Positions 1 through 12,013 of a stretch of DNA of 64,000 nt are shown piece by piece (position 1 is the stretch's first letter; every line of letters begins with the position of its first letter). Both the position numbers and the translations under genes were made by a program. Below the pieces are notes generated by a model. The model searched no databases. It was not told the origin of the DNA and saw only the letters and a program-made list of their open reading frames with translations. The DNA comes from Semisulcospira habei (taxonomy: Eukaryota; Mollusca; Gastropoda; Semisulcospiridae), in assembly GCA_036245525.1 (NCBI GenBank), contig BTPG01000005.1, forward strand, positions 176,879,039-176,943,038. The letters are read 5' to 3'.

Positions 1-127
1 TAATTAGGGTAAGTAATTAATAAGTTCTTAATGTAAGTAGTTAATAAGTTCCTATTGTAACTCACTTTAAGGTAACCTTTAAGTGAGTTGTGACTTATTG
101 TTTTTACTTGGTATTTTCTTATCCAGC

Positions 128-676
128 TGTTTTTTTCAGTGCCTGTATAGTGTAATAACCACCAGTTGATTTTCTAATTCCTCAGAAACCACATGAGTAC
201 ATTAAGCCCACTTGTACAAATCCCCCTCTTTTGAAAAGTAATATGTCCCCCTGTTGATCTTTGACACAACTTAGCGATTTGAAAGGGTGTAGCTATAAAG
301 GCCATAAAGACGGGTGAGAGTCTTTTCAAAATGCGGCTCGTGTCTGAATTGAAAAGGAATGGAATGCGGCCGCGGCGTGAGGCAACACAAAAGGCGATCA
401 ACCGTGACACCACCTGGCAGCTCATGCTTACGATAAAATTGTACTGACATGAGTGTCTGTAAGTGTGTGTGTGTGTGTGTGTGTGTTTGTGTGTGTATGT
501 GTGTGTGTGTCTGTTTATGTATGTCTGTGCGTGTGTACGTCTGTTTGATTGTGTGTTTGTTTGTGTGTACGTCTGTGTGTTAGATATTACTTGTTAGTTT
601 CTTATACAACTGTTTTTCCAGCTCCCTGTATAGTGCAGAGTATAGGCCACCGTTTGATTTCTCGGGAACCAGTCAT
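128..676. repeat. Two diverged copies of a 65-base word around a GT-rich tract
   Basis: Bases 128-192 and 606-676 share CTGTTTTT-CAG, CTGTATAGTG, CCACC-GTTGATTT and GGAACCA-type blocks in the same order. Between them lies a GT-rich low-complexity tract (462-590). The copies are clearly related but diverged. I see no gene between 1 and 1190, which is PPM1G intron 5. Confidence 0.6.
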
Positions 677-1195
677 AGAGTAAATATGAAGTCAATTTCG
701 AAACATGCTCTCTTCTTGAGTATATTGACACCTCTCAGCAAATAGCCTCTTTTCAAAAGCCTTAGAGCCAGCTTATTCATATAAGTGTCGCCTATCACAG
801 TTGAATAGCGGCGCCCGCGTGGCAACGATAAGGCAACACAGGTGGCTTACAAAATGACATGCGTCATAGAGTAAAACCCCTATCCAAACCTATTAACATG
901 TTCTGAGGTCAAATTTCTGATAAATAGACTATGAGGGAGCACTTAAGCATATCTCGGGGTCAATCTTTCAATTTAATGCATACGAGGTAGTGCTTGTACA
1001 TATTTAAGGGTGACTGTGCAAACGTTTCAGCTCTGATGAATTAATTGCGACGTGGTAAATATCTTTATTCGCTTTACATATATTACTTCAGTGTAGGCAG
1101 GCCGCGTTCTAGTCATGCGCAGTCCCAGTCAGAGTGCTAGCAACGGGCTGTGTGTACATACATAGTAACATTGCGACAGCGGACATATGAGCTAA

Positions 1196-1443
1196 TTAAG
1201 AGAGAGAAAGAAGGAGAGAATTAAAGTATTATTAACACAATGACTGAGTTAACCCCTTAAGTATTATTTTTGATTTTCATAAAAATGTGGCTGTTTAAAT
1301 AATGATGATTTAGGGGTAACTTCCAATGGTATTTACTCTGTGCTGGAGACATGGATATGGTTGGCCAAAAAATATATAATTAAGGGGTTAACTCAGTCAT
1401 TGTGTTAATGAAGCTTTAATTCTCTCCTTCTTTCTCTCTCTAT
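1196..1443. mobile_element. Foldback/MITE-like element with 60-base inverted ends
   Basis: Bases 1200-1260 (AGAGAGAAAGAAGGAGAG through AACCCCTTAA) are repeated inverted at 1380-1443 with only a few mismatches. The 120-base interior has no open frame. This looks like a non-autonomous palindromic element. Confidence 0.75.
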
Positions 1444-2326
1444 TTTTTACCTATTTCCTGAGCTCTTGTGACCTTGACCTTTCTGAGGCCAGATACGTCT
1501 TAATACTCTTATCATCAGGTATCTCTGTAGCAAGTTTGGATTTGAAGCTGTGAATAGCATTTGAGAAAAAAAAAAACATCTTTTGTCAAAATGTTTATTT
1601 TTTACCTATTTTCTGAGTTCTTGTGACCCTTGACCTTTTCGAGGAGTCATCCAAATTAGTATGCATAGATAGGTCTTACTATCAGGTATCTCTGTAGCAA
1701 GTTTGGGTTTGAAGTTGTGAATAGTATTTGAGAAAAATATCTTTTGTCAAAATATGGCGATTTGGACCTATTTCTTGGGCTCTTGTGACCCTCGACCTTT
1801 CCGAGGGACCAATCAAATTAGTATGCATAGAAAGGTCTTACCATCAAGTATCTTTGTACCAAGTTTGGGTTTGAAGTTGTGGATAGTATTTGAGAAAAAA
1901 ACTTTTTTTTGTCAAACTATTTTTAATTTATTCACCCCCCCCTACCCCCCCCCCCCCCCCCCCTTGAGTTCTTGTGACCTTTGACCTTTCTGAGGGATCA
2001 ACCAAATTAGTATGTGTATGAAGGTCTTACCATCAGGTATATTTGTACCAAGTTTGGGTTTGAAGTTGGGAATAGTATTTGAGAAAAAATAAATTATATC
2101 CCAAAATAGCTTTTTTTTGTGTGCATATTTCCCGATCCCATGTGACCTTGACCTTTGTGAGAGGTCACTGAAATTGGTATGATTAGAAAGGTCTTGCCAC
2201 AAAGTATCCGTGGGCCAAGTTTGAAGACTGTAGCTTGAATAGTCTCCGAGAAAATGCCAATGTTAAAGTTTAAGACGGACGACGGCGGACGAACGACAGA
2301 CATCGGATGGACAACCACTGGCACAG
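1441..2326 (+). repeat. R1 repeat, copy A (about five 155-base units)
   Basis: R1 is an interspersed element built from imperfect ~155-base units. Each unit contains TTGTGACC-TTGACCTTT, then CAAATTAGTATGCATAG, GGTCTTACCATCAGGTATC, ACCAAGTTTGGGTTTGAAG and TATTTGAGAAAAAA. Five units are seen here. The right end stops almost exactly at the PPM1G exon 5 donor. A poly-C run lies at 1937-1963. Confidence 0.8.
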
Positions 2327-2334
2327 TTACTGAC

Positions 2335-2510
2335 CTGTCTTCCTGCCACTCATATTCTTCATCAGGATCATCATCATCATCATCACTGTCATCATCCATG
2401 TCGACTTCATTGTTCAGACCACAGCTTGCCTTACCCCCTCCACTGCCACCAGCACCACTACTGCCACAGCCAGATCCTGATGGATCTGCCTCCTCTGCAT
2501 CGTCTGTAGC
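2335..2510 (-). CDS. PPM1G: PPM1G exon 5 (acidic run)
   Basis: This is a 176-base exon with acceptor TTTTTGTCCTCAG and donor GTCAGT. It starts in phase 0 with ATDDAEEADPSGSG, passes through a Gly/Ser tract, and ends in a poly-Asp stretch followed by PDEEYEWQED. This matches the second half of the PPM1G acidic insertion, immediately before the VVAL segment that restarts the phosphatase fold in the family. That segment is not found between 1 and 2334, so exon 6 should lie outside the window. The donor sits within about ten bases of an R1 repeat that fills the start of the next intron. Confidence 0.88.
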
Positions 2511-2559
2511 CTGAGGACAAAAAGTGTTGTTTTACCTACCTTCCCAGGGTTCAAAATTA

Positions 2560-2560
<1 letters not shown>

Positions 2561-2609
<49 letters not shown>
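2561..2609. repeat. (TG)n microsatellite
   Basis: This is an uninterrupted TG run of 24 units next to the PPM1G exon 5 acceptor side. Confidence 0.97.
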
Positions 2610-2611
<2 letters not shown>

Positions 2612-3509
2612 CGCCCCAGAAATCAGCGCTCCGCCCTATGCTCAGATAAAGTTGGGGCCACGCCCGCCCAATCAACATTTCTAGTCTGTTAGATTACACT
2701 TTTTTCTTTGCTGATATCTTATCGTTTTCTGGGCACTTTTGTTTGTTTTCTCTCCATCACGGGCTGAAATTGGATTGTCTGTAATAACAAACGTTTCTCA
2801 AAACTTACGCTTAAAATGGGACTGAACCAAAAGCAGACCAAGGGAAGCTACTTGGGAAATACAGATATGACGTAATTTCTTTTCCTGGAAGCTGACAAGT
2901 TTGTGTTCAAAAGATCTTGAAATTTCCACCATCTGTAGTCTTTCACTGTAAATTTGAAAGTTAGGATTAAGATGGAGGCAACGTTACAGTAATGTAAAGT
3001 CCGACATGATGGGTCCCAAGTTTTGCTCCTCCGCCCCAGCATTTGCTAATTTTGAACTCTGCTTCCTTGTGCATGTAGTCAATCCTTACAGTGATGGTGG
3101 ACGCATGCACAAGGAGGAGGGGTGAGGGGTAGGGGTGCATTTACATACTGTACATCAAATTCAAAGATCAAACCAGTATCAACTGCTTTACTTAACCCCT
3201 GTGTGGAAAGTTTGATCTCAATGTACTGTAAAATGCTGGCTTAAAGGGGCACAAACTGAACTTTCTGAAGGTTTCAGTTTGCAAAAAACTTTTACTGGGC
3301 TTCAGTATGCATACCCACTTAGACAATGACCACCCTATTGTCCCACCGAATGCTTTCTTTTGTCCGTTCAAAGCAAAAAGAGGCCACCGGAATCTTGTGT
3401 CGGGACACCGTGAAAAGATTGCTTCTGATGATAGGCAATGGTAGCTGATGTCACAACTATTCTATACGACCTTAGGTCATCTGCATAATTATAACCAATC
3501 AGAGACAAG
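2610..3509. other. Intronic stretch, no gene seen
   Basis: No exon or known repeat is recognised here. A 12-base perfect hairpin (TCCTTGTGCATG at 3064-3075, complement at 3104-3115) is the only clear structure. Confidence 0.5.
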
Positions 3510-3725
3510 ATGGCAGATAAACCAGCGAAGAAAAAAAGAAAGTATCATCGACTCGCGCAGACAATGACAGACTCGAAATTGAAGAGAAGAAAGAGGAAGA
3601 GAGACAAGATACCCCTAAGTAGAATTGACATCAGACAAGGGAATATGGACATGTGGCAACATGTAAAGCAAGAGCTTGGCTTGACCACCCGTCTGGAATT
3701 TGTCGCTTTCCCGCTCTGTGAATCA
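3510..3725 (+). CDS. Candidate first exon, basic protein with W-LGLTT-LE motif
   Basis: ATG at 3510 opens 72 codons that end in CE-S exactly at a strong donor (GTAAGT at 3726). The N-terminus is very basic (PAKKKRKY, KLKRRKRKRDK), suggesting nuclear or DNA-binding localisation. It ends with MWQHVKQELGLTTRLEFV. That W-x(n)-LG-TT-LE pattern also closes the candidate exon at 42846-43115 inside the large transposon, again right at a splice donor. I do not recognise a named family. It lies on the strand opposite PPM1G, within its intron 4, so a transposon gene is more likely than a host gene. The matching downstream exon was not found. Confidence 0.4.
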
Positions 3726-4366
3726 GTAAGTAATCTACAGTCTTTGTGATTTTCAGAATTCATGATTTTCAGTAGAATTTATCTCTTACTGATTTTGCAA
3801 GATTTTAAACCCGTTTTATCATCTAGTTATGAGCTAGTTATCAGATTTCATGCTGCAAGGACCTGAAAACTATGGTACGAGTCAAAGTTGTACATTGCTG
3901 GTCTTGACTTGTTTTCGTCTGTGCGGGCTCTCATTTACTCGATTCACAGAGGTAGTGTTTCTGGGGTGATGCTGCATTTGTTGTTTCCAATGATGCTTTC
4001 AGTTACGTAGACTTTGATGTGTGAGATGTGAAATTGACTGCAGTGCAGAAAGTGGGTATAAATACCAATGTTCTGTTTCACATTTCCGAGGGATAAAGGA
4101 TCAAAGGTCAAACTAGGCACTGTGGACGCTCGCTCAGTCGCTTTGCAGACGATAAATCCGCAACTCGGGTACAAAAACAATACACCCTGCACACGAATTT
4201 CGACATTTGGCATTGTAGTTACATGATAAAGCTCTAAGATAGTAAGGACCCATTACACATATTGTCAACAGTATCTGTTGCAGTTTTCTGACTGTGTTGA
4301 GATGCTTGATCCTTGATAACTTTAAACGCTGACATTTTTACAAAATGTCTCGGTCAAATTTAACAT

Positions 4367-4367
4367 G

Positions 4368-4398
<31 letters not shown>

Positions 4399-4600
4399 GA
4401 CCCTCTATGACCTTGACCTTTGATTAGTTTAACATAAGTCACTAATTTATCTATGGGCAGTGTGGCACAAAGTGTAAAAATGGGGTATTTCACATTTCTA
4501 AACAAGAAAGGCAAAGCCCTTATGGCTCACGTATATGACCGATGCACATGAGTAACTTTTGTGACAACAAGTATAAAGGGCTGGCTTCAGCACCAGCAAA
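4367..4600 (+). repeat. Poly-A run and partial R1 repeat
   Basis: A 30-base A run is followed by CTCTATGACCTTGACCTTT and, at 4506-4530, by AAAGGCAAAGCCCTTATGG then CTCACGTATATGACC. The latter is the start signature of the R1 family (GGCTCACGTG end). Confidence 0.55.
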
Positions 4601-4923
4601 ATGAGCTCACTGTTGCTGCCGCAAGGTGGCGTAAACACAGTAGAGGCTAAACTCAGCATTCTCAGTATTTTAGTTGATCCCTGTCCGTGCACATTATCTT
4701 GGGTCCTCGCGATATACTGCATGCCACGGGTCTGTTGTGGTCAGTTCACAGGCTTTCGTTTTCATCTGGTATATTGGACAGTAGGATTCGTTAATGTTGT
4801 TTACTGCGCTTAGTGTGTCCGGATTCTATTGTTTTCTAAATCATCCAATCGGGCACCGAGTTTAGGAGTGATATACCTGCGGCCTGTAGTGTAGCGCGAG
4901 TACTGAAGCCTATGCACACGAAC

Positions 4924-5385
4924 TATCTATCTATCTATCTATATCCCATAGTCTTGCCGACCATTGGGGCACCACTGATGACTTGGCAACCAGCTGTCTC
5001 CATTCCTCTCTGTTCTCTGCCATTCTCAGCGAATCGCCCAGCTTCAGTCCTGTCCACTCTGATATATTGTCCTCCCATCTTTTCCTCTGTCTTCCTCTCC
5101 TTCGTCCTCCTTGCACAGTGCCTTGCAGGATTGTTTTGGCAAGCCCTGAACGCGTGACCTGCCCATACCACTTCAGTTTGCGTTTTCTCACAATGGCTAA
5201 TAAGTCTTCATAGGGCCTGATTCTGCTTCCCACTTCCTCGTTTGTGATGTGATCTCTGTATGAAATGCCAGGCAGCCTTCAAAAACATCTCATTTCAGTG
5301 GCTTGTATCCTCCTTTCAAGGTCTGTTGTGAGGGTCCATGACTCGCAGGCATACAAGAGCACTGAGATGACCAAGGAGCGCATCA
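4924..5385 (-). mobile_element. 5'-truncated RTE-like LINE, 3' end fragment
   Basis: The minus strand encodes the C-terminal end of a non-LTR reverse transcriptase: LKWYGQVTRSGLAKTILQG, then a basic GRRRGRQRKRWEDNI segment. The 3' tail is a short TAGA microsatellite at 4924-4944. A 10-base target duplication GCACACGAAC flanks it (4914-4923 and 5386-5395). This is a dead-on-arrival LINE insertion in PPM1G intron 4. Confidence 0.85.
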
Positions 5386-5719
5386 GCACACGAACAGCTA
5401 TCACCTAAGACACTGAGAATATTGACTTTTCCCCTTATGAGAGCAGCGACACCGCGCGGCAGCAGGACAAGACAATTTTAGCTAAGTCGACCATTCTCAA
5501 AATGTCGCTTGTCTGCCACCCTCACCTGAAAAAAGTTTGTACTGGCCTACTGCATACAAATATAACTGTACATTTTTTTTTGCAGCTTTTTGGAATAAAG
5601 AATCCTCCTCCCAAATTGTCATTATTTTCAATGGTTTGTTTGTGAGATGCTTCTAAAGTCGAAAAAACACGAGATTTTTTCGTGATAACTCTTCACTAGT
5701 ATGTAATTTGAATCTGAAA

Positions 5720-7828
5720 ATGAGGGGTGTCTGTCGTTACCTTTATGGTCATAGTATTCCTCAAAGTTGAATATTGCAGACACAGCTAAAGAGACATCGC
5801 CCCGAAATAACCATAACAACATGTTGCTAGTGAATTCTTTTTCACAAAAATGAACTTTATCCGTTGAATTGAGTTAAAAGCAAATGTGTTGCAGAGGAAA
5901 AAAGGTAAGCATCATGATTCAGGTCATTTCATAACGCGCAACACTTTAGCTGTAATTTTTCACCGAAGGAAATTTGGATCGTTCTGGTCCTACTTTTAAC
6001 AGAAGGCACTCATACGTCCGCCATATTGCCGAAGCGAGGATATGTGCCGATGGAGGAGAGGAGGACAAGTAAGTTCAAGTTTCTGGTCATCAGATGCGCA
6101 ATCGTAATGCACGACACCTGAATAACGACAGACACTTTATGTAGCTCTGATTCTTTTGTAGTTATGTATCTGCTTGTGTTTCTGTTGATTTAATTCATTA
6201 TTCCACACGTTTGTACATAAATTGACTTTTCCATTGATGTACACTCGGTGCTTCGTGTTGGAAAGGCCAGAAGTTAAATAGTAAGAAGTTTAAAAAGGCG
6301 TGAATGACCGAATGCAATTTCAGGTCATTGTACTAGACTGGTCTTAGTACTCTTAGTAATACCAACACTCCTTAACCTCGTCACAACGCACAACCTCCGA
6401 ACCATGCTTGGCAGTATTTAAGACCATTTGGCTCATTTGTTTTTAAGTTTGATTGACTAGTAATAGCGTAAGTTATCGTCTCACATTGTTTTACCTTGGG
6501 AAGACACGTTTGAAGGCCTTTTTTTTTTTGCAGGGCCTGGGTGTGTGTTTGGTCAAACACGTAACACCGGACCATAAATGTCGTCTAATTCCAATTAAAT
6601 CTTTAAAAAAAAATTGTGTTTGTTGATTGCAGAGCACAAATGGAACTGATGTGTTTCTTCTTGTATTTTTGTTTAGTGTGTGTTCTTTTCTATGAAAACT
6701 TTTATGTTGAAGTAGTGTCGCACGATATCAATGACCAAAATCAGATTAATGATTTACCTCTCCAATGCATTTTTGAAGGACATCAGCTGAATTATGACAA
6801 GCAAAGATATATACAGCATTTTTATATACAGTGGAGTCCGCTTAACACGAATTTCTGGGGATACGGAAAATCACTTCGTGTTAAACGTATTTCGTGTTAA
6901 CCAATATGGCCTCAAAATTGATCACGGCCCTCCCGGCAAGGAAAAAGTGTGTAAGAGATGCGTGGATGAATGAGTACGAGGTGAAAAGTGCACATTATCA
7001 TACTAAATACGCTTACCTTACCTTCAGCTCGCTAGGAAAACACAAGGAGACGTGTACAGCTCACGTATTTAATGTAAAATCCATCAGGTAAAATCCATAT
7101 TAAAGTAAAAGCAACACAGGCTGAAGTACAATCTCGCATCGGTAAAAGCAACACGGTCAAAGCCATTTAAAAAACGCCATGATCGAAGTCTGTCTTGCTT
7201 TATTGACAGCCCTTGTAGAGAGACAATCGTGGATCTCATTAATCTTGTTTTTTCACTTCAACTTCTGTAATCCACTTCTGTTTTACCTTGGGGGTAGCCA
7301 CGATCGGTGGTTAACTGAAGTGAGGGAGTGTTGGGTTGTGTTGGTACACAAATGATGCATGAAATGAATACAGTTCAGAAACTCTAGCCAATGAGAAGAC
7401 GGATTTCAACAACTGAAGGCTATTCAGCCAATCACAGGCTAGAGTTCATTCTAATCTGTGTCATGTGTACTTCAGCACGAGGGCGACACGTGCAGTGCCC
7501 CTTTCATGAATTGGTTTTCGGTGTTTGAGACTGGAATCTGTGTTCGTGTTAACAGGTGAATAATAGTGAAATTGCTCTCATTGGGAACCGAAAACAGCTT
7601 CGTGTTAAGCGAAATTTCGTGTTAAGCATTTCGTGTCATCAGTGAAATTTTAATACAGAATAAGAAGGCCGTCGGCCGGGAATGCAAAAACGGTTCGTGT
7701 TAACCGGAAATTCGTGTTAAGCGAGTTCGTGTTAACTGGACTCCACTGTATCACACAAAAATTGGTAAAAACTCATCAATATACTTTGCAAGTCAGCTTA
7801 GTTCTGGTCATCAGTAACGTGCGACACC
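5720..7828 (+). repeat. Array of GGTCAT...AACG-GCGACACC words (motif iv)
   Basis: Related words occur at 5725-5752 (inverted), 5920-5945, 6084-6120, 6121-6135 and 7803-7828, with the pattern GGTCAT-CA-(G)TAACG-GCGACACC. The array is interrupted by the pogo-like MITE. It resembles the arrays in the two larger DNA transposons, so 5.4-10.8 kb may hold another member of that family. A tiny open start (ATG at 6050 with a donor GTAAGT at 6069) sits inside it. Element ends were not found. Confidence 0.4.
6829..7748. mobile_element. Pogo/Tigger-like MITE
   Basis: The element starts CAGTGGAGTCC and ends with its exact complement, flanked by TA on both sides (6827-6828, 7749-7750). That fits the Tc1/mariner-pogo pattern. 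Both ends carry several copies of TTCGTGTTAA in direct and inverted orientation, about nine in all. The interior has no transposase frame, so it is non-autonomous. Confidence 0.8.
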
Positions 7829-7829
7829 A

Positions 7830-10772
7830 TGGATGCTACAATGTAAAATCCAAAAAAGAACTTGCTGGATACTGGTTCATTGGAGGTGTGTGTATGTATG
7901 TAAACAAGGCCTGGTGTAACACTGTCATTGTACGAGCCACATTATGCACGCCGGACATAGAGCTACTATGTGTGTCACTACGTCCATTCTATCTTCCATG
8001 GGAATTTCCTCAGTTGTTTTTCTCTGTGGTATCAATTCACCCCCGTGCTAATGCTACCAGAGCACAAGAATATATTAGTGAACACGTACACAAGCTTGAC
8101 TCGATATCGCCAGATGCACCCAAGTTTATTCTAGGTGATTTTAACCACTGCTCGCTTAACAGGACTCCGAGGACTTACCACCAATATGTTGACTGTCCCA
8201 CCCGCCTAAATAAAACTTTGGACTGTTGTTACGGATCTGTACCCTCAGCCTACAAATCCTATTTGATGCCTCCCCTTGGAACAGCTGACCACAACATGGT
8301 GTTACTTGCTCCCGTGTACAAGCCTGTGTTTCAGCGTGCGCAACGTGTAGTTAAGACTGTGAGAAACTGGACCACTGATTGTATTGCTGACTTACAAGGA
8401 TGTTTTGATTGTACAGAATGGGACGTGTTTTATAACAGTTGTGACAGTCTGTCTGAGCTTGTTGATGTTGTATCATCTTACATTTCCTTCTGTGTAGACT
8501 CGGTTATCCCCACGAAACAGATAATTGTGTTTGCAAACAACAAGCCGTGGATAACAAAAGAATTGAAAAACATTCTCAACAAAAAGAAAAGGTTTTTTTT
8601 TATATTTTTTATCAGGGTACGGCAGAGGAAAAGAAACGGTGAATAAGGAAGTGAAAGCTGCAATCAGACAGGCCAGGCTGGCATACAAACACAAGGTGGA
8701 AATGAAACTCGTTAGTGGTAATTTGCGTGCCGCTTGGCAAGGCATAAAGATTATGTCTGCTGTCAACAATGCCAACGATACACACAAATCGAAGATCGGT
8801 CTTGCTGGCTTCTGTGACGATACGTTGCCTGATGCTCTAAACTCCTTTTTTACCCGTTTCGAAACACGCGTCTGATGTAGCTGATCTGAGGAAGTCACTG
8901 ACACAGGATGTCTCTATTGTTATTGAACAAGAGAGTGTTGAAAAGTGTTTGAAAATGATTAATGTGAACAAGAGTCCCGGTCCTGATGGGATCTGTGGCA
9001 GGACGTTGAAGTTCTGTGCTGAACAGCTTAGTGGTGTTTTTCAACACCTTTTCCAGCTCTCCCTAGATAACTGCTCTATTCCCTCCGCATGGAAAACCTC
9101 AACCGTCATTCCACTTCCTAAGAAAGATAACCCCAAACAACTAACGACTTCCGACCAGTGGCATTAACCTCCCTTGTCATGAAAACGGAGAAGATTGTCC
9201 GAGCTTTTGTTTTGTCTGCAACTGAAAGTAAAATGGATCCATTGCAGTTTGCTTACCGGGCTGGAAAGGGTGTTGAAGATGCCAAGCTGTTCATTTTAGA
9301 CAAACTGTACACTCATCTGGAGAGACCCAGTGCACATGCCAGGATCCTATTTGCTGACTTCTCCTCTGCCTTTAATACCATGCAGCCACACCTGTTAGCC
9401 CAGAGATTACTGTCTAATTTCAACCTTCACCCACAGCTTGTTTTGTAGATTACAGATTTCCTTATCGGTAGACCACAACGTGTTTTGTTAATGGTCACTT
9501 CTCTAGTACTGCTGCCACGTGCACCGGGTCCCCCCAGGGGTGCTGCTTGTCTCCACTCCTTTACGTCCTGTACACTGACGATTGTAGGAGTTGTCATGCT
9601 GACAATTACATTCATTATCAAGTTTTCAGATGACGGCCCCTTACTTTCCCTTCAGCAAGGGTCATCTGATGAACGTGGACCCTCATTGACTGACTTTGTT
9701 CAATGGTGCGATGATTCTTTTTTAGAGCTTAACGTGGGTAAGACATGTGACCTTATTGTTGATTTTAGGATGAAGAAGCAGGATCACAGTAAGACTATTA
9801 TACATGATAAGGAAGTTGCCATTGTCCAGAAGTATAAATACTTGGGCACCATCTTCGATGATAAACTGAGTTGGGATGACAATACTGAAACTGTTGTGAA
9901 GATAGGCCAACAGAGATTGTATTTTCTGAGAAAGCTGAACTCTTCCTCTGTTGACAGGACCATTTTAACTTTGTTTTTACAAATCTTTCTTAGAAAGCGT
10001 CCTGACTTTTTCGTTCATTTGCTGGTTCCCAAATCTTAGTGTTAAAAACAAAAACAGTCTTCAGAGAATTGTTCTGCTGGTTCCCAAATCTTAGTGTTAA
10101 AAACAAAAACAGTCTTCAGAGAATTGTTCATCTCAGCTCCAACTTCCAAGGTCATTGGGGAAGAACAGAGAAGTTTAGCCGTGTTCTGCGATCGTCAGAT
10201 TGTAAGAAAAGCTACTTCCATCCTGGCTAGTGATGCTCACGTGATGAAAGACCTCTTTGAATTGCTCCCGTCTGGCCGCCGATACAGACAACCATCATGT
10301 AAAACCAAACGCAGGAAACTGCCTTTCATCCCTGTTGCCGTCCGACTCTTAAATATTTTGTAAATCTACACAGCTGTTAAAAGTGTGTGTGCGTGTGTGT
10401 GTGTTTATGCAGCTGTTTCATCACGTGGGTATCGCTGGCCTGGTTGGACAGTTGTAGAGGGTGTAAGTGGAAAGTAAGACGTTAATGTGTTAGACGTTAA
10501 TGTGTTCGCTGATAATGACGTTTTAAATAATGCTCTTTAAGTTTAAATAATGTTTTAGTAATTGTATTAGTTTAGAATTTTAATATGTCTTAATATTAGT
10601 ATTATAAGTCTTACAGATTTAGAATATTAATATCAGGTACAAACGGGATATTAGAATGTCCTGATATTAATTAATGTTTATTGAATGACTTTTATTTGAT
10701 TGTTCTCCCCGTTCACACAAATGTAATTGCCCTTTAAAGTTTAAGGGATAAATAAAGTTATTCGAATTGAAT
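7830..10772 (+). pseudogene. 5'-truncated non-LTR retrotransposon with endonuclease and RT, frameshifted
   Basis: The frame at 7714-8646 carries the late part of an APE-type endonuclease (FILGDFNHC; TADHN near its end) and the linker to the RT. The RT then follows in pieces: SPGPDGICGRT at 8979, DPLQFAYRAGKG and LFADFSSAFNTMQPHLL at 9240-9400, and a weak YTDD-like region. It ends with KYKYLGTIFDDKLSW and a C-terminal RRLPF segment near 10350. Several frameshifts and a poly-T insertion near 8593 break it. The 3' end reads GGGATAAATAAAGTTATTCG then AATTGAATTA, with a polyadenylation-type AATAAA. The architecture fits the Jockey/CR1-like superfamily; the exact clade is uncertain. The 5' junction near 7830 is approximate. 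Confidence 0.75.
10021..10128 (+). repeat. 55-base tandem duplication inside the LINE
   Basis: The segment from GCTGGTTCCCAAATCTTAG to CAGAGAATTGTTC occurs twice with a period of 55 bases (10021 and 10076). It shifts the LINE frame. Confidence 0.95.
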
Positions 10773-10907
10773 TAGTGTCAGGTATATACAGTCATAGAAA
10801 AATAAGTATTCCAAATGAGAGATGAGATTTCACAAAAATGTAATGTTTTCTCTGGGACCTTTTGAGATTTGCTCAAATACATGTTTTCTCAAAATTTAAG
10901 CTTTGTC

Positions 10908-11995
10908 ACACAAGTCAAAATCCTGCGACCCTTGACCGTTGCGATGAGCTGACTAAATTAGTATGCATAGAATAGAAATGTCTTGCCATCAGCAAACTTC
11001 ATGCCAAATGTGATTGAAAAGCTTGCACAAACTTTAATAAAAACGACAATTCTAACCAAAAAAAAAAAAAAAAAGGCATTTTTCACATTTACCGACCTCT
11101 TGTGAACCTTGACCTTTTTGAGAGGTCATCCAAATGAGTATGCATAGATAGGTCTGACCATCAGGTACTTCTGTACCAAGTCTGTGTTTGCAGTTGAAAA
11201 TAGTATTTACAGAAAAAAACATTGTTTGGTCAAAATATGTCTTTTTTACACCTATTTTTGGATCATCCCACGACCCTTAACCTTTGTGATGGGTCAACTA
11301 AATTAGATATGAAAGTCTCATCATCTGCTACTTTGTTTGATCCAAACTTGAATGAAAACTTTTTTAAAAAGTTGATAAAAACTACAATTTTATCAAAAAT
11401 TGGCTTTTTTTTTTTTTTTTTTTTTACACACGTATATCAACCTCTTGTGACCCTTGACCTTTCGGAGGGGTCATCCAAATTAGTATGCATAAATAGGTCT
11501 TACCATCAGGTATCTTTGTACTAAGTTTGGGTTTCGTAGTTGTGCATAGTAATTAGTATTTTGAGAAAAAAACATCTTTTGTCAAAATATGGCTATTTCC
11601 CCCCCTTTTCCTGATCTCTTGTGACCCTTGACCTTTCCGAAGGATCAACCAAATTTGTATGCATATGAAGGTCTTACCATCAGGTATCTTTGTACCAAGT
11701 TTGGGTTGAAGTTGTGAATAGTATTTGAGAAAAAAATCAATTTTGTCAAAATATGGCTATTTTTGACATATTGTCTCATCCTGTGACTTTGACCTTTGAG
11801 AGTGGTCACTCAGATTGGTATGTTTAGAAAGGTCTTGCCACAAAGTATCCTTGGGCCAAGTTTGAAGACTGTGAGTGTGACTTGAATAGCCTCCCATAAA
11901 ATGCCAACGTTAAAGTTTACCACTGACAATGGTGGATGGATGACAGACGACCACTGGTATAGAACAGACTCACTTTTGCTTCGCACGTGAGCAAA
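10908..11995 (+). repeat. R1 repeat, copy B
   Basis: About six 155-base R1 units follow one another. The copy ends with GACGACCACTGG and TTTGCTTCGCACGTGAGC, the family's right end (CACGTGAGCC). A 23-base T run lies near 11405. Confidence 0.8.
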
Positions 11996-12013
11996 AAATC
12001 ATGCAAGGAAAGA

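Noticed and set aside
1441..2326. Protein-coding tandem repeat
   Set aside because: R1 units have no conserved open frame, differ by indels, and recur at many sites as an interspersed element.
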